64,000 nucleotides of DNA from Ponticaulis sp. (lineage in GTDB: Bacteria > Pseudomonadota > Alphaproteobacteria > Caulobacterales > Hyphomonadaceae). Shown here one piece after another: positions 26,183 to 36,196 of this stretch (its first letter is position 1; the number at the start of each line of letters is the position of its first letter). Below the pieces are notes generated by a model, which was given only the letters and a program-made list of their open reading frames with translations, was not told the origin of the DNA and ran no database searches. The stretch spans positions 124,001 through 188,000 of the forward strand of contig NZLU01000017.1 in assembly GCA_002692725.1 (NCBI GenBank), written 5' to 3'. Both the position numbers and the translations under genes were made by a program.

Positions 26183-26608
26183 TCAGATTCGGAAAGCCGC
26201 CATAATGCCAGCGGCCATGGCGGCCAGACCGAACATCAATGACAGTGCGACTGCGACGATCCTTTGGCTTTTCTTACGCTGGCGCGTACCCGGGGGTGCT
26301 GAAGGGGCTGCGCGCTTGGCGAGCGTCCAACGATTGGTGAAAAATCCGAAAGCCGCCAACGCCGCGACCGCGCCAGCCCCAAACGACCCGGCCAGAACGG
26401 CAAAAGCCGTTGCCGCAAGCAACATTCCAGCAATTGCGGTCGATCCGGATTTCAATACCTCGCGCACATGGCGGTCGGCCCGTGTGTAATCCATATGGTC
26501 GAAGGATTCGTTCGGTACGACCACGACGCCGATCCACGTGCCTCCGGCGGCAATGCCACACGCCAGAGCGGCGAGACTGGACAAGACTCCTTGCAGATTT
26601 TCCAGCAT
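26183..26608 (-). CDS. Small integral membrane protein, unknown
   Basis: Protein of 141 aa with about four TM segments (SLAALACGIAAGGTWIGVVV, IAGMLLAATAFAVLAGSF, AVAALAAFGFFTNRW and a C-terminal one) and a basic loop (PPGTRQRKKSQR). The loop SFDHMDYTRADRHVREVLKSG is soluble. No family recognised. It follows trmB by 55 nt on the same strand. Confidence 0.7.
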   Translation of the reverse strand: MLENLQGVLSSLAALACGIAAGGTWIGVVVVPNESFDHMDYTRADRHVREVLKSGSTAIAGMLLAATAFAVLAGSFGAGAVAALAAFGFFTNRWTLAKRAAPSAPPGTRQRKKSQRIVAVALSLMFGLAAMAAGIMAAFRI

Positions 26609-26663
26609 TCCGACTCCTATCCTTCCGGCCAGGCGAGTTGAGGCGTTTCCCGGAGTCTATGAC

Positions 26664-27356
26664 CTAATTCGCGCGTCGGGTGAACTCCAGCCAGACAGGT
26701 TTGCAATCCCCAAGCTGCTTTAGCTGATAACGGGTCGGTTCATGGTCGGGCGGGTCCAAACGCCAGTCGTCGGCGCACTCTGCATGCCAGTTGAACGCGC
26801 CATGCTGCAGAATGCGCCACAAGGCTTCATCTGCATAGCTTTTGACATCTGTTGCAAATCGTAGCTTTGCACCCGGCGCCATGGCCTGTGCCAGCTCGTC
26901 CAGAAAGCTCGGCTGAATCAGCCGCCTTTTTTGTTGACGGCGTTTTGGCCATGGGTCTGGAAACAGGATGAAGACACGGTCGAGACTGCCAGGCCTTATC
27001 CGCGGGAGAATCTGACGAATATCATCGGAATGGATCCGCACGTTCATCAATGAATGGTCGTCAACGCCAGTCAGTGCTTTCGCGACGCCGTCGATAAAGG
27101 GTTCGGCGCCGATCAGGCCTATATCAGGGTTTGCACGAGCTGTTCGGATCAGATGTTCGCCACCACCAAAGCCGATTTCCAGCCAAAGCGGTCTGGGCCC
27201 GCCGAACAGTATCTCGGCGGTCAGGTCTTCATCAGAGTCAGGGATAGCGAGACGCGGCAACAAATCATCCACCAGATGTTGTTGCCGTTTCGACAATGGC
27301 CGACCATCGCGTCGGCCAAATGTTCTGATCTCTCTTCGGGGTCTCTCGTCACTCAT
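26664..27356 (-). CDS. trmB: tRNA (guanine-N7-)-methyltransferase
   Basis: Methylates G46 of tRNA using SAM. Protein of 230 aa: basic N-terminus, SAM site WLEIGFGGGEHL, the signature FILFPDPWPKRRQQKRRL, and LRFATDVKSYADEAL. Downstream of metK (which makes its cofactor) by 24 nt, on the same strand. Confidence 0.96.
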   Translation of the reverse strand: MSDERPRREIRTFGRRDGRPLSKRQQHLVDDLLPRLAIPDSDEDLTAEILFGGPRPLWLEIGFGGGEHLIRTARANPDIGLIGAEPFIDGVAKALTGVDDHSLMNVRIHSDDIRQILPRIRPGSLDRVFILFPDPWPKRRQQKRRLIQPSFLDELAQAMAPGAKLRFATDVKSYADEALWRILQHGAFNWHAECADDWRLDPPDHEPTRYQLKQLGDCKPVWLEFTRRAN

Positions 27357-27380
27357 GCGCGACGATAACTCTCAATCCGG

Positions 27381-28553
27381 TTAAAGCAGAGTTTTCAGCT
27401 GATCGACCAGATCGGTTTTTTCCCAGGAGAAGCCGCCATCTTCAGTTGGTGTCCGCCCAAAGTGACCATAGGCTGCAGTCCGAGCGTAAATCGGTCGATT
27501 GAGCTGAAGATGGGTGCGGATACCTTTTGGCGACAAATCCATCAGATCGCGCAACGCATATTCGATCTTTTCAGGATCAACCTTCTCAGTGTCTTCGCAA
27601 TTCACATAAACCGAGAGTGGCTTGGCAACGCCGATCGCATAAGACAGCTGGATGGTGCATTTGTCAGCAAGACCAGCAGCCACGACGTTTTTCGCAAGAT
27701 AGCGGCTGGCATAAGCAGCGGACCGGTCAACTTTCGTCGGATCTTTACCGGAGAACGCACCGCCACCATGCGGCGCAGCTCCACCATAGGTGTCGACAAT
27801 GATTTTGCGGCCGGTCAGGCCTGCATCGCCATCGGGACCGCCAATTACGAAATTCCCGGTCGGATTGACGTAGAATTCTTCCTCGGGCGGGAACCATCCC
27901 TCTGGAAGAATTTCTTTCACAATCGGGCGGACGAGTTCGCGAACATCTGCCGGCGTGTATCCCTCTTTATGTTGAGTTGAGACAACGACGCTCTCTACAG
28001 CAACCGGTTTGCCATGCTCATAGCGCAGCGTGACCTGCGATTTGGCATCAGGTTCAAACTCAGGGCGCTCGCCGGATTTCCGCAATTCGGCCATGCGCTG
28101 AAGGATCTGGTGTGAATAGGTGATTGGCGCCGGCATCAGCTCAGGCGTCTCGTTCGTTGCAAACCCGAACATGATGCCCTGATCGCCTGCGCCTTCTTCT
28201 TTCTCATCGCCTGCATCCACGCCCATAGCGATGTCGCCGGACTGACCGTGAAGCCGATTTATGAGTTCTGCAGTCCGCCAGTGAAAGCCTTTTTGATTGT
28301 AACCAATGTCTTTCACGGCGTTGCGGACGTTGTCCTCGATTTCATCCATCGAGGGCATCAGGTCTTCTGGAATGCGCATCTCACCGGCGAGCACGATAAG
28401 ATTGGTCGTGGTCAGTGTTTCACATGCGCAACGTGCTTCGGGAAATCGACCGACAAAGAGGTCGACAATCGAGTCCGAAACCCGGTCACTCACCTTATCT
28501 GGGTGACCTTCGGAAACACTTTCACTGGTAAACTGATAAGACGAACGGGCCAA
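27381..28553 (-). CDS. metK: S-adenosylmethionine synthetase
   Basis: Makes SAM from ATP and methionine. Protein of 390 aa with [28 protein letters not shown], the loop [22 protein letters not shown] and [11 protein letters not shown], all universal. The start must be TTG at 28553: an in-frame TAA is the preceding codon and no ATG precedes the invariant N-terminal motif. TGGAG stands 7-8 nt upstream. The leader forms a marked hairpin. Confidence 0.96.
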   Translation of the reverse strand: MARSSYQFTSESVSEGHPDKVSDRVSDSIVDLFVGRFPEARCACETLTTTNLIVLAGEMRIPEDLMPSMDEIEDNVRNAVKDIGYNQKGFHWRTAELINRLHGQSGDIAMGVDAGDEKEEGAGDQGIMFGFATNETPELMPAPITYSHQILQRMAELRKSGERPEFEPDAKSQVTLRYEHGKPVAVESVVVSTQHKEGYTPADVRELVRPIVKEILPEGWFPPEEEFYVNPTGNFVIGGPDGDAGLTGRKIIVDTYGGAAPHGGGAFSGKDPTKVDRSAAYASRYLAKNVVAAGLADKCTIQLSYAIGVAKPLSVYVNCEDTEKVDPEKIEYALRDLMDLSPKGIRTHLQLNRPIYARTAAYGHFGRTPTEDGGFSWEKTDLVDQLKTLL

Positions 28554-28572
28554 TTAAACGCTCCACTTCAAA

Positions 28573-28610
28573 CATTATGCCCCTTGGTTAGTAAACCTGA
28601 AGGGGTAATG
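28573..28610 (-). promoter_or_regulatory. Stem-loop in the metK leader
   Basis: Near-symmetric hairpin: outer CATTA/TAATG, then CCCCTT/AAGGGG, then GGTT/AACC around a 4-nt loop, with 2-nt bulges (about 15 pairs). It lies 20-57 nt before the metK start, after the XRE gene stop. There is no T run, so it does not look like a terminator. It does not obviously match the SAM riboswitch classes I know. Confidence 0.5.
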
Positions 28611-28656
28611 GCAAGTGAAATCGTATAAATGTATCGTTATATGTTGATCTGATCGA

Positions 28657-29091
28657 TTATTCTTCGTCGCGATGGGTCGCATTACGGCTGAAAGATTCAG
28701 CAGCTGCCTTCACGGCATCCAGAAGGGATTTTCTCAGGCGCGGGTCCGGAATGCTTTGATATGCGGTCACAAGATCAATCGCATTGGCATCAATCATACC
28801 GGCCAAATCGCCATCATCGCCGTCTTCGGCAACACCAAGTGCCGCAAGATCACCGACCTCATCGACGCCCTGATAAAAATAATTAATTGGGACGTCGAGA
28901 ACCTTCGCCACATCAAACAGACGACCGGCAGAGATCCGGTTTACGCCTTTTTCGTATTTTTGAACTTGCTGAAATGTCAAACCCAGCATTTCACCGAGGC
29001 GTTCCTGGCTGAGCTTAAGCTCGCGGCGCCTCCAGCGAATACGTCTCCCCACATGTTTATCGATCAGATTCGGGAGTTTGTTGTCTGACAT
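28657..29091 (-). CDS. XRE-family transcriptional regulator
   Basis: Protein of 144 aa. Lambda-repressor-like HTH at residues ~12-70: GRRIRWRRRELKLSQERLGEMLGLTFQQVQKYEKG-type sequence followed by the NRISAGRLFDVAKVLDVPINYFY stretch; the acidic C-terminus holds a short helical part. Such a gene between lnt and metK is conserved in many alphaproteobacteria and may link cell envelope and SAM supply, but its targets are not known here. Confidence 0.92.
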   Translation of the reverse strand: MSDNKLPNLIDKHVGRRIRWRRRELKLSQERLGEMLGLTFQQVQKYEKGVNRISAGRLFDVAKVLDVPINYFYQGVDEVGDLAALGVAEDGDDGDLAGMIDANAIDLVTAYQSIPDPRLRKSLLDAVKAAAESFSRNATHRDEE

Positions 29092-29149
29092 GTATTCTAC
29101 TCGTTGTAATTTCAGGAAACCGACCTTTTGATCTTCACAGTCTTGTGAG

Positions 29150-30817
29150 TCAAGTCTTTTTTGAGTAAAAGTAAGTAAACATGGTCAGCAGTAGTACCGT
29201 TAACCAAGAAAATAAAGGCCCATACCTACCGTAGGTTGTAATGTGTTTTTGGTCAGGTATCAGTGTATCGGTGACTGTTAAATTATAAGACTTGTACGTT
29301 AACAAGTTTTTATTGCTGAATACTTCATTTCCGAATGAATCGATAGCCCCTGAATGGCCAAGATTTGCAGCGCGAACCATTGGACGCCCCGATTCTATCG
29401 ACCTGTAGCGCGCTTGTGCATAGTGCTGATCGGGTCCAATCCCTGAACCGAACCAGCTATCGATCGAAATATTTACAAGAAAATCAGCGTTCTGGACTGT
29501 CGCTCTGACAAGGCCTGGAAAGAGCGCTTCATAGCAGATGAGCGGCAGGAACGTCTTTCCTCCAGCTAATTCGATTGGCGAAGCGGGGGGGCCTGGACGA
29601 TAACCGGCTTTGGCTTGCTGCTGTAATGCGGGCGGAAGGATTCCGCTGATCTGCGTTCCAAACGGGATAAAATCTGCTGCGGCAAGTTCACCAAATGGGA
29701 CAAGCCTATGCTTGTCATAGATAGCGTTCGCACCAGTAAAACGACTTCCTTCGTCTAATACAGCCAAGCTATTGTACCAATCAGATCCAGAAGAGGTATA
29801 GCGATCAACCCGGGTTGTGCCAGTGATCAAGGTCCGCGATCCAAGCCGAAGCGTGACGTCGTCAAGGGAATCCGGATTTTGCAGGAGGGGGACTGGCAAT
29901 GCAGATTCCGGCCAGACAATGAGACGGGGCTCATCCGGAAAATCGTCACCCGTCCCAACCAGATAGGCGGCACGGATATCTTCAATGGCTTGGTATTGAA
30001 GCCTGCGGGTTTCTTCAGGGTTTCGATCCGGAGCGACAGGATATTTGTCCGTCTGATCCACCTGCACATCGACAATGCGCACTGCGATGCCGTCGGTTTC
30101 AGTTCGCATCGGAATGCGCTGAGTGCCCCATGCCCAGCCACAGCCAAAGACGATCGCAGCGATGAGCAGAGGAAAAACCCTGTTAAAAGCGCCACCATGT
30201 GGTCTGAAATCTGCCAATGCGGCAGGTGCGCCCGCCAGCAGAAGCGTCAGGATTGACAATCCCCAGAGTCCGAAAATCGAGGCAAGCTGAGAAACGGGCT
30301 CACCCGGTGCCCAGACCATGCCCGGCCAATTCCAGGGAAAACCGCCAAAAATCGTTCCGCGCAGCCCTTCGAACAGAGAGAACGTCACCGCGAAGGCGAA
30401 TATCCGTCCCGGAGTTTTTGACCAGACCAGACCCGCCAGAAAACTCGCGCCGCCAAAGAATAGGCCGAGACCGGCTGGCATCAGGATGAGTGGCATCCAG
30501 ATAAACCAGATATGTGCTGCCGGATCGACCAGAAAGGGGGAAACAAGCCAGTGCATGCTTGCGAGTGTGAACCCTGCACCGAACGCCCAGCCCCGGAAAA
30601 ACATGGCTTTACGCCATTTTTTTCGTGTTTTGGCACCGTCCAGAAGCCAGATCAGCAGAGAGATGGACAGGATATAAACCGGCCAGAGAAAGAAGGGCGC
30701 AAAAGCGAATATGGTGATCACACCACAGACAAACGCAAGGACCGAGGATCTGAGCGGCGACAAGCCCGCGATTGCGGCATGTAATGTGCCGAGAGTCGGA
30801 CTGTCTGACCGGGTCAC
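29150..30817 (-). CDS. lnt: Apolipoprotein N-acyltransferase
   Basis: Third step of lipoprotein maturation, in the inner membrane. Protein of 555 aa: about six N-terminal TM segments, a nitrilase-like periplasmic domain with the triad Glu304 (VWPESALP), Lys369 (YDKHRLVPFGE) and Cys428 (LPLICYEALFPG), and a final TM near the C-terminus. Downstream of corC by 15 nt. The genome encodes several lipoproteins in this window (LpoA-like, BON, PCu(A)C, CreA-like) that would be its substrates. Confidence 0.96.
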   Translation of the reverse strand: MTRSDSPTLGTLHAAIAGLSPLRSSVLAFVCGVITIFAFAPFFLWPVYILSISLLIWLLDGAKTRKKWRKAMFFRGWAFGAGFTLASMHWLVSPFLVDPAAHIWFIWMPLILMPAGLGLFFGGASFLAGLVWSKTPGRIFAFAVTFSLFEGLRGTIFGGFPWNWPGMVWAPGEPVSQLASIFGLWGLSILTLLLAGAPAALADFRPHGGAFNRVFPLLIAAIVFGCGWAWGTQRIPMRTETDGIAVRIVDVQVDQTDKYPVAPDRNPEETRRLQYQAIEDIRAAYLVGTGDDFPDEPRLIVWPESALPVPLLQNPDSLDDVTLRLGSRTLITGTTRVDRYTSSGSDWYNSLAVLDEGSRFTGANAIYDKHRLVPFGELAAADFIPFGTQISGILPPALQQQAKAGYRPGPPASPIELAGGKTFLPLICYEALFPGLVRATVQNADFLVNISIDSWFGSGIGPDQHYAQARYRSIESGRPMVRAANLGHSGAIDSFGNEVFSNKNLLTYKSYNLTVTDTLIPDQKHITTYGRYGPLFSWLTVLLLTMFTYFYSKKT

Positions 30818-30832
30818 CAGAGGAACTCCGTT

Positions 30833-31726
30833 TTATTGGGTTTCAGTTTCACTCTGTCCTGAATTGCCGGATTTGGTGCCGGGTTCAACTGGGCACCGCA
30901 GTCGTATACGTTTGATCCGGCGAGTATCGGCTTCAAGAATCTCGATGTCGACGCCATTTGGGTGACGGATAATCTCTCCGCGTTGCGGCACGCGACCAGC
31001 AATCGCAAACACCACACCGCCAAGCGTATCAATGTCGTCTTCATATTCCGGCAGAGACATATCCCAGCCTGCTTCGGCTTCAAATTCGGGCATTTCCGCC
31101 CGCGCATCGGCTTCCCAGATGCCGCGTGCCCGCGCAGTGATATAGGGTACGTCATCATCGTGCTCGTCTTCAATCTCACCGACGATCTGTTCGACCAGGT
31201 CTTCAAGCGAGACCAGGCCATCCGTGCCGCCATACTCATCAACCACCAGGGCCAGATGAATGCGTGTGGATTGCATTTTCAGAAGCAGATCCGGCAAGCG
31301 CATGCTTGGAGGCACATACAGGATCTCACGGCGGAGCGTGGTCAGCGGCTTCAACTCGTCGGTTTCTTCGCCGTCGGAACGATCGGCCAGAACCGAGACC
31401 AGATCCTTGATGTGAACAACGCCGATCGGATCATCAAGCGTTTCGCGATAGACCGGAAGACGCGAATGCGTTGTATCAGCGAACAGCCGCACAAGATCGG
31501 TGAGTGAAATCTGCTCTTCCACGGCGATGATTTCGGCGCGCGGGATCATGACGTCATCCACGCGCATTCGCTCGAAATCGGCAAGCCGAAGACGTATTTC
31601 CGCTGGCGAAGGCGTCGCAGTCGTTGTCTCGCTGCCATTTGTCGCTTCAGCGGGAGGCGTTTTGGAGAGGGCCGCGGTCAGGCGACCGATAAGACTCTGT
31701 GAGGGCGATGGGTCTGCGGTGTCCAC
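30833..31726 (-). CDS. corC: CorC/HlyC-type CBS-domain protein
   Basis: Protein of 297 aa. A low-complexity N-terminus is followed by the VDDVMIPRAEIIAVEEQISL start of a CBS pair (~60-185; SRLPVYRETLDDPIGVVHIKDL and HLALVVDEYGGTDGLVSLEDLVEQIVGEIEDE) and a CorC_HlyC/transporter-associated domain (GGVVFAIAGRVPQRGEI). No TM region, so it is the short, soluble class linked to Mg/Co export. Conserved neighbour of ybeY and lnt. Confidence 0.92.
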   Translation of the reverse strand: MDTADPSPSQSLIGRLTAALSKTPPAEATNGSETTTATPSPAEIRLRLADFERMRVDDVMIPRAEIIAVEEQISLTDLVRLFADTTHSRLPVYRETLDDPIGVVHIKDLVSVLADRSDGEETDELKPLTTLRREILYVPPSMRLPDLLLKMQSTRIHLALVVDEYGGTDGLVSLEDLVEQIVGEIEDEHDDDVPYITARARGIWEADARAEMPEFEAEAGWDMSLPEYEDDIDTLGGVVFAIAGRVPQRGEIIRHPNGVDIEILEADTRRIKRIRLRCPVEPGTKSGNSGQSETETQ

Positions 31727-31744
31727 TGGGACGATATTCCCCTG

Positions 31745-32233
31745 TTACATGTCTGGTTGGGAGTATGGGTCAGAATAACCCAGTTCGGCAAGAATTTTGG
31801 TTTCGAGCGCCTCCATTTCGGAGGCCTCATCCTCTGTTTCGTGGTCAAACCCCAGCAAGTGAAGATAACCATGAACCAGCAAATGACTAAAATGAGCGTT
31901 GAAATCACGACCAAGATTTGTCCGATCCTGATCGAAAACGCCAAAGCCCAGTGAAATATCGCCCAGAAACCCAGCGCGAAAGGCCGGCTCATCTGAGGGA
32001 AATGACAACACATCTGTTGGTTTGTCTTTCTGACGCCAATCACGATTGAGCGCCTGCATTTGCGGGTCACCCGTCAAAAGCAGGTCCACACGGCCCGTGC
32101 GTGTTGCGCTAGCTGCCTGGGACAGAGCACGAAGCGCCAGTACTAGAAGTTCTTTCTCGTCGGCTGCTCCAAGCCAGGCATCATCTTCGATCCGTAAATC
32201 CACCTCCGGTGGACTGGAAGTGTTATCCGCCAT
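31745..32233 (-). CDS. ybeY: Endoribonuclease YbeY (16S rRNA maturation)
   Basis: Zinc RNase for 16S rRNA 3' end maturation and ribosome quality control. I take ATG 32233 ([13 protein letters not shown], 162 aa), which overlaps phoH by 11 nt; the frame runs on to 32317 without homology. The metal motif HGYLHLLGFDH (three His) and the preceding DVLSFPSDEP are present. Confidence 0.94.
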   Translation of the reverse strand: MADNTSSPPEVDLRIEDDAWLGAADEKELLVLALRALSQAASATRTGRVDLLLTGDPQMQALNRDWRQKDKPTDVLSFPSDEPAFRAGFLGDISLGFGVFDQDRTNLGRDFNAHFSHLLVHGYLHLLGFDHETEDEASEMEALETKILAELGYSDPYSQPDM

Positions 32234-33230
32234 CGGACCGACCATCATCATGCGAGCCGCTTTCGGCGCGGTCATACGCGTCGACAATGCGCGAAACCAG
32301 ATCGTGCCGCACGACATCGCTGGCGGTCAGGCGCATCTGACGAACACCCGGAACCGATCGCAGAATATGAAGCGCATGCGGCAGACCCGAAGGTTGCTTG
32401 CTTGGCAGGTCAACCTGAGAGGGATCGCCCGTCACAACCATGCGCGAGTTCCGGCCCAGACGGGTCAACACCATTTTCATCTGCGGAATGCTGGCATTCT
32501 GCGCCTCATCAATGATGATAAACGCATTTTTCAACGTTCGTCCGCGCATAAAGGCCAGCGGTGCAACCTCGATCTCGCCGCGCAGGCGACGCCGATCAAG
32601 CTGATCCTGACCAAAAAGCTCGCGCAGAGAATCCCAGATCGGCAACATATAAGGGTCGACCTTGTCTTCGAGGTCGCCAGGCAAAAAGCCAAGCTTCTCG
32701 CCCGCTTCGACGGCTGGTCGCGCAACGATCAGACGTTCGCGCTTCCCGGCAACAAGTTCAGCAGCACCTGTTGCGACAGCCAGAAAGGTTTTACCCGTCC
32801 CGGCCGGGCCCACGCCAAAGACAAGACCTGCGGTCTCATCCTGCAGGGCAGAGAGATAAGCGGTCTGACCGGCTGTCTGTGCCTGTATACGCGATTTCAA
32901 CCCGCGCACAGGGCCGCCGGACTTTACCGTTGAGGTCAGTGCCGTATTGATCGCGCCTTCAAACTCCAGCTCGCCAGGTTCGGTGCCCGCGAGCAGTTTC
33001 TGCATATAGGCGCCGAGCGCGGTTTCAGCCACGGCGACACCTTCAGCGGCGCCAAACAGCATGATGCCGCCGCCCTGGCTCTCCGCGCGCAGGCTGAAAT
33101 CCTCGAACCGCTGCTCCAGCCGCTCAAGATTTCGATGATGCGGACCACAAAGGTTGCGGAGCATATCTGTATCACTGACCGAGAAAATGCGACTCACTGG
33201 AGCGCTCGGCGACTTGGGTCGCAAACTCAA
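32223..33230 (-). CDS. phoH: PhoH-like ATPase
   Basis: Protein of 335 aa. N-terminal part with [17 protein letters not shown], then a RecA-like ATPase with Walker [31 protein letters not shown], Walker B region [10 protein letters not shown] and [13 protein letters not shown]. Associated with RNA metabolism together with YbeY; the exact activity is not settled. Overlaps miaB by 4 nt. Confidence 0.94.
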   Translation of the reverse strand: MSLRPKSPSAPVSRIFSVSDTDMLRNLCGPHHRNLERLEQRFEDFSLRAESQGGGIMLFGAAEGVAVAETALGAYMQKLLAGTEPGELEFEGAINTALTSTVKSGGPVRGLKSRIQAQTAGQTAYLSALQDETAGLVFGVGPAGTGKTFLAVATGAAELVAGKRERLIVARPAVEAGEKLGFLPGDLEDKVDPYMLPIWDSLRELFGQDQLDRRRLRGEIEVAPLAFMRGRTLKNAFIIIDEAQNASIPQMKMVLTRLGRNSRMVVTGDPSQVDLPSKQPSGLPHALHILRSVPGVRQMRLTASDVVRHDLVSRIVDAYDRAESGSHDDGRSDGG

Positions 33231-34588
33231 AGCGCTGGCTCCGATGATCTGGCAAGCTGACCGCCCACCGAATTAAGCGTGGCATTCGTCATGGTCACAT
33301 CGACAATCTGACCGATCAGATCTTCTGTGCCGTCAAAGTGCGTGGCCTGAAGATAGGGCGTCCGACCGGCCATCTGACCGTCATTCCGGCCCGTGCCTGT
33401 GACAAGAACGGGTAAGGTTTTGCCAATCTGAGACTGATTAAACCGGGTCTGTTGGTCGCGGATCAAAGCCTGAAGTCGCTGCAGGCGTTCATCCTTCACC
33501 TCTTCAGGAACTTGGGCAAACATGTCGGCCGCGGGCGTGCCAGGGCGACGTGAGTATTTGAAGGAATAGGCAGCGGCATAGTCGATCGTTTCGACAATAC
33601 GCATCGTGTCTTCAAAATCTTCGTCCCGCTCGCCGGGAAAGCCGACGATAAAATCGGAGGTCACGGCCATGTCTGGGCGAACGACGCGCAAACGCTCGAT
33701 AATATCGACGTAATGCTGAGCGGTATGACCGCGATTCATAGCTTTCAGAATAGAGTCAGACCCCGCCTGAACCGGAAGGTGCAGATATGGCATCAGTTTC
33801 TCTGTATCACCAAACGCCGCGATCAGATCATCGTCCATGTCGCGTGGATGAGAGGTGGTGAACCGGATACGGTCCAGCCCGTCAATTTTTGCCAGATGCC
33901 GGATCAGCTGAGCGAGTGTCCAGTCATCCCCGCCTTCAAGCGATGGCGCGGTGCCATGATAGGCGTTTACGTTCTGACCCAGCAGATTGATCTCGCGGAC
34001 ACCTTTCCGGATGAGCGCGCGCGCTTCAGCTACAATGGCATCGACAGACCGCGAAAATTCCGCGCCTCGTGTATAAGGCACCACACAGAATGAGCAGAAT
34101 TTATCGCAGCCTTCCTGAACAGACAGAAACGCAGACGGGCCATCGACCTGACGATCGCTCGGCAGTGCGTCGAATTTTTCTTCGACTTCGAAATCGGTTT
34201 CCAGACGCTCATTTGCTGCGCGATGCACGCGCGCGATCAGCTCCGGCAATTTGTGATAAGCCTGTGGTCCGAGCACCAGATCAACGGCTGGCTGACGGCG
34301 CATAATCTCTTCGCCCTCGGCTTGTGCCACGCAGCCAGTGACACCTAACAGCATTTTTCCGCCAGACGCCTGTTTCAGGCGCTTGAGCTGTCCCAACTCG
34401 GAAAAGACCTTCTCGGTTGCCTTTTCGCGGATGTGGCAAGTGTTTAAAAGCACAAGATCAGCGTCATCCGCCGTGTCGATGGATGTGTAGCCCAAAGGCG
34501 CAAGTACGTCTTTCATCCGTTCGGAATCGTAGACGTTCATCTGGCAGCCATAGGTTTTAATAAAGAGGCGTTTGGTCGCCGCGGTCAT
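33227..34588 (-). CDS. miaB: tRNA-2-methylthio-N6-dimethylallyladenosine synthase
   Basis: Radical-SAM methylthiotransferase acting on A37 of tRNA. Protein of 453 aa: N-terminal UPF0004 domain ([15 protein letters not shown]; three cluster Cys), the radical SAM motif [17 protein letters not shown], and a C-terminal TRAM domain. Downstream of fur by 14 nt. Confidence 0.96.
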   Translation of the reverse strand: MTAATKRLFIKTYGCQMNVYDSERMKDVLAPLGYTSIDTADDADLVLLNTCHIREKATEKVFSELGQLKRLKQASGGKMLLGVTGCVAQAEGEEIMRRQPAVDLVLGPQAYHKLPELIARVHRAANERLETDFEVEEKFDALPSDRQVDGPSAFLSVQEGCDKFCSFCVVPYTRGAEFSRSVDAIVAEARALIRKGVREINLLGQNVNAYHGTAPSLEGGDDWTLAQLIRHLAKIDGLDRIRFTTSHPRDMDDDLIAAFGDTEKLMPYLHLPVQAGSDSILKAMNRGHTAQHYVDIIERLRVVRPDMAVTSDFIVGFPGERDEDFEDTMRIVETIDYAAAYSFKYSRRPGTPAADMFAQVPEEVKDERLQRLQALIRDQQTRFNQSQIGKTLPVLVTGTGRNDGQMAGRTPYLQATHFDGTEDLIGQIVDVTMTNATLNSVGGQLARSSEPAL

Positions 34589-34602
34589 TTCAGCTCGTTT
34601 GA

Positions 34603-35022
34603 TCAGGAATCTTTTTTGTCATCGAGCGGAATGCCATACAGCTCCAAACGATGATCGACAAGTTTGTACCCCAATTTACGGGCGATCTCAACTTGCAGAC
34701 GCTCAATCTCTTCATTCACGAATTCAATGACCTCGCCGGATCGCACATCGATCAGGTGATCATGATGGTCATCAGTGACTTCTTCGAAGCGAGAGCGCCC
34801 GTCACGAAAGTCATGGCGCTCAATGATACCGGCCTCTTCAAACAGTTTGACGGTCCGATAAACGGTCGCGAGCGAAATGTTCCGATCAACTCCGGATGCG
34901 CGACGATGAAGCTCCTCGGCATCGGGATGATCTTCCGCTTCAGACAGTATTCTGGCAATAACGCGCCGTTGTTCTGTGAGGCGCAGACCATTTTTCTGGC
35001 ACAGATCTTCAATACGGCTCAT
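34603..35022 (-). CDS. fur: Ferric uptake regulator (alphaproteobacterial type, without CxxC)
   Basis: Protein of 139 aa. Winged HTH with [15 protein letters not shown] and [17 protein letters not shown], followed by the metal region [18 protein letters not shown]. The two Cys of the structural zinc site found in E. coli Fur (CxxC) are absent, as in many alphaproteobacterial Fur/Mur proteins, so the metal it senses (Fe or Mn) cannot be decided by sequence alone. It lies between rimI and miaB. It is the obvious candidate for the Fur-like sites at 10.0 and 15.1 kb. Confidence 0.94.
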   Translation of the reverse strand: MSRIEDLCQKNGLRLTEQRRVIARILSEAEDHPDAEELHRRASGVDRNISLATVYRTVKLFEEAGIIERHDFRDGRSRFEEVTDDHHDHLIDVRSGEVIEFVNEEIERLQVEIARKLGYKLVDHRLELYGIPLDDKKDS

Positions 35023-35076
35023 GCTTACCTTCCTGATTGCTCAACACATATGCAGGTATTGGTCTCAGACGTCCAG

Positions 35077-35568
35077 TCATCTGACCTCTGTGATAGGTTT
35101 TGTCATCTGAATGGCGTCAATTTTCAATCCATCCCCGCGATCATAATAGGCTTTTCGCGATCCGCTGCGGCCATAACCTTCTGACGTATAAAGACCAATC
35201 GCGTCGGGATTGTCCGCTGCCACATCAAGCAAAATGCGAGATCGCCCACGTCCAATGGCCGTCTCTTCAACGAATTGCAGAAGATAGCGACCAATTCCGA
35301 TGGCGCGATAGGCCGGATGGACTGCAATGGTGAGGAGTTCGCTGTCATCGCCTGTGTCGAGCATGACGGCCACGCCGATCGGCCCTTCTTCCTCGATTTC
35401 TGCGTAAACGCCCCACCGAACAGGATCTGACGAGACATCCAGGAATTCCTGGGGTGACCAGACCTCATTGCCCTGAAAACAGCGCATGTGCAGTCCGGAG
35501 AGTTCATTCGCGCCGTTGGAAGTTAGATTTTTGAGAGACTCAAGCGAGAGGTTTGGCGGGAATGGCAT
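35077..35568 (-). CDS. rimI: [Ribosomal protein bS18]-alanine N-acetyltransferase-like GNAT
   Basis: GNAT acetyltransferase, 163 aa from ATG 35568 (MPFPPNLSLES), which overlaps tsaB by 29 nt; the frame upstream to 35652 is a shadow of tsaB. The acetyl-CoA site reads IAVHPAYRAIGIGRYLL, followed by LDVAADNPDAIGLYTSEGY, typical of RimI. Next to tsaB as in many bacteria. Confidence 0.92.
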   Translation of the reverse strand: MPFPPNLSLESLKNLTSNGANELSGLHMRCFQGNEVWSPQEFLDVSSDPVRWGVYAEIEEEGPIGVAVMLDTGDDSELLTIAVHPAYRAIGIGRYLLQFVEETAIGRGRSRILLDVAADNPDAIGLYTSEGYGRSGSRKAYYDRGDGLKIDAIQMTKPITEVR

Positions 35569-36187
35569 CGGGTTCTCGAACGTATATTGGCGTAGGTGAA
35601 CGAACTTTGCTTCGTTCAGAGCGTATTGACCAGAGTGCAATGCCGGCAGCATTGGGAAAGTGAACAGAAACCGCCCTGTCCGGAATCAGATCGGCGAGTG
35701 TTTCCGATCCTTCGCGGGTCGAAAGAATGGATGTGTCTGGTCCCAGTCGTTCTTTCAGTTCAGCAACGCTCAGTTCAGCCGGATCGGGCAGCGCGCTATC
35801 CCCGAATGATTGCGCCCAGAAGGACAAGTCAGGCAGACGCTTTTTTGCCGGGATAAGGGCAAAAGTCGGCTGAGAGGGAGGCGTGGCCATCAGGCCTTCC
35901 GGGCTCGTTACGCCAAAAGCGTCTATCGAATTGGCCAGGGCAAGTCCTCGTGCGAACGCCACGCCTACACGAATACCTGTAAAGCTGCCCGGGCCAACGC
36001 AAACGCTGATTTGACCCAAATCCCTTATTCGGATTCCGGCGGACCGGGCGGTTTGACTCACAATATCCGGCAGCCTTTGATCATGCCCTCTCTGCATCGG
36101 CTCAGCGATTTCGGCGAGAATGGTCTCACCGTCCAGGATCGCAGCGCTACAATTGCTACTTGCCGTATGGATCCCAAGGGTCAGCAT
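35540..36187 (-). CDS. tsaB: tRNA threonylcarbamoyladenosine biosynthesis protein TsaB
   Basis: Partner of TsaD in t6A37 formation. Protein of 215 aa with LGIHTASSNCSAAILDG (ASKHA phosphate-1 region), MQRGHDQRLPDIV and ISVCVGPGSFTGIRVGVAFARGLALA, which identify TsaB/YeaZ. First gene of the tight run tsaB-rimI-fur-miaB. Confidence 0.94.
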   Translation of the reverse strand: MLTLGIHTASSNCSAAILDGETILAEIAEPMQRGHDQRLPDIVSQTARSAGIRIRDLGQISVCVGPGSFTGIRVGVAFARGLALANSIDAFGVTSPEGLMATPPSQPTFALIPAKKRLPDLSFWAQSFGDSALPDPAELSVAELKERLGPDTSILSTREGSETLADLIPDRAVSVHFPNAAGIALWSIRSERSKVRSPTPIYVREPDAIPAKPLA

Positions 36188-36196
36188 TGGGGGTGA

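Noticed and set aside
28554..28656. SAM-II or SAM/SAH riboswitch before metK
   Set aside because: The expected conserved blocks are not visible; only a generic hairpin is supported, so it is listed as a leader structure without a class.
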